Assembly (NCBI RefSeq): GCF_000759435.1
Contig: NZ_JRJG01000016.1
Span: forward strand, 1 to 64,000
From: Hoeflea sp. BAL378
GTDB lineage: Bacteria > Pseudomonadota > Alphaproteobacteria > Rhizobiales > Rhizobiaceae
DNA: 64,000 bases
Direction of reading: 5' to 3'
Shown here: positions 63,661 through 64,000 of the stretch, in pieces
Position numbering within the stretch: the first letter of the stretch is position 1
Layout of the letters: each line of letters starts with the position of its first letter
Made by a program: the position numbers and the translations under genes
The notes under the pieces: model-generated
Databases searched by the model: none
What the model saw: only the letters and a program-made list of their open reading frames with translations
Told to the model about the DNA's origin: nothing

Positions 63661-64000
63661 ATGACCCGCACTATCGTCGCCTCCGCCACCCGCGAAGTCA
63701 TCATCGGCTTCGATCAGCCCTTCTGCGTGATCGGCGAACGCATCAACCCGACCGGGCGCAAGAAGCTCGCCGCCGAGATGATCGCCGGAAACTTCGAGAC
63801 CGTCATCAAGGACGCGCTCGAGCAGGTCGCCGCCGGCGCCACGATGCTTGACGTCAATGCCGGCGTGACTTCGGTCAACCCGAACGAGACCGAGCCGGGC
63901 CTGCTGGTGCAGACCATGGAGATCGTGCAGGGCCTGGTCGACATCCCGCTGTCGATCGACAGCTCGGTGACCGCGGCCATCGAGGCGGCGCTGAAGGTCG
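63661..64000 (+). CDS. Methyltetrahydrofolate:corrinoid methyltransferase (3' partial)
   Basis: The first 113 residues show FCVIGERINPTGRKKLAAEMIAGNFE, ATMLDVNAGV and DIPLSIDSSVTAAIEAAL, the pterin-binding barrel of the AcsE/MtrH-like and MtgA-type methyltransferases. It would move methyl between the corrinoid protein and tetrahydrofolate. The gene continues past the window. It starts after an AAGGATCG site and a shared operator. Confidence 0.9.
   Translation, partial: MTRTIVASATREVIIGFDQPFCVIGERINPTGRKKLAAEMIAGNFETVIKDALEQVAAGATMLDVNAGVTSVNPNETEPGLLVQTMEIVQGLVDIPLSIDSSVTAAIEAALKV

Overview
The window reads as the chromosome of a GC-rich alphaproteobacterium of the order Hyphomicrobiales (Rhizobiales). 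The evidence is a complete acpXL-fabZ-fabF2-fabF1-adh-lpxXL cluster for the very-long-chain lipid A fatty acid, a divergent fnrN/hemN pair, a large cobalamin gene set and a betaine catabolic region. I cannot fix genus or species. No rRNA, tRNA, CRISPR array, integrase or transposase was found by reading.

Layout. 0-3 kb: a 5'-truncated HisC-like aminotransferase and small proteins. 3-11 kb: AMP nucleosidase, a patch that looks less GC-rich (MFS transporter, flavin reductase-like protein, YaeQ), ETF-ubiquinone oxidoreductase and a PAS protein. 11-13.3 kb: fnrN and hemN around an FNR box. 13.3-18.8 kb: lipid A C28 acyl chain synthesis and transfer. 19.4-46.6 kb: cobalamin synthesis in several transcription units (cobD-cobC-cobB-cobA; cbiD-cobK; small membrane gene-cbiX-cobH-cobL-cobI-cbiG/cobJ-cobM; cbtB-cbtA-cobP-cobW-cobN-GFA-GNAT-cobO; cobQ), interrupted by GST, YjbR-type, TerB-like, TSUP and DUF4189 genes. 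A cobalamin riboswitch precedes cbtB. The corrin pathway is a mosaic: aerobic-type CobN, CobH, CobL, CobM and CobI stand beside CbiX, CbiD and a CbiG-CobJ fusion. No cobG or cobF is present in the window.

47.6-64 kb: a betaine module. It comprises an ABC importer (binding protein, permease, ATPase), a betaine-homocysteine methyltransferase-like enzyme, a PadR regulator, an ECF sigma factor with a VWA protein, an MttB-family methyltransferase with a downstream Fe-S protein, and, divergently, a corrinoid protein. DUF1638, a small 'virulence factor' family protein, a MetV-like MTHFR partner, a MetF-like reductase and the start of a methyltetrahydrofolate:corrinoid methyltransferase follow. The simplest reading is import of a quaternary amine such as glycine betaine, demethylation by MttB onto the B12 protein, transfer of the methyl to tetrahydrofolate, and oxidation through MetF/MetV. 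The B12 genes next door would supply the corrinoid. A parallel route gives one methyl directly to homocysteine.

Other structural points. Two long inverted-repeat elements with near-identical arms and equal 82-bp interiors occur, one intergenic and one in frame inside cobN. bmt and the methyl-THF methyltransferase share an upstream ATAAA-N6-TTTAT palindrome. Function calls rest on recognised sequence motifs and context only; no database search was possible.
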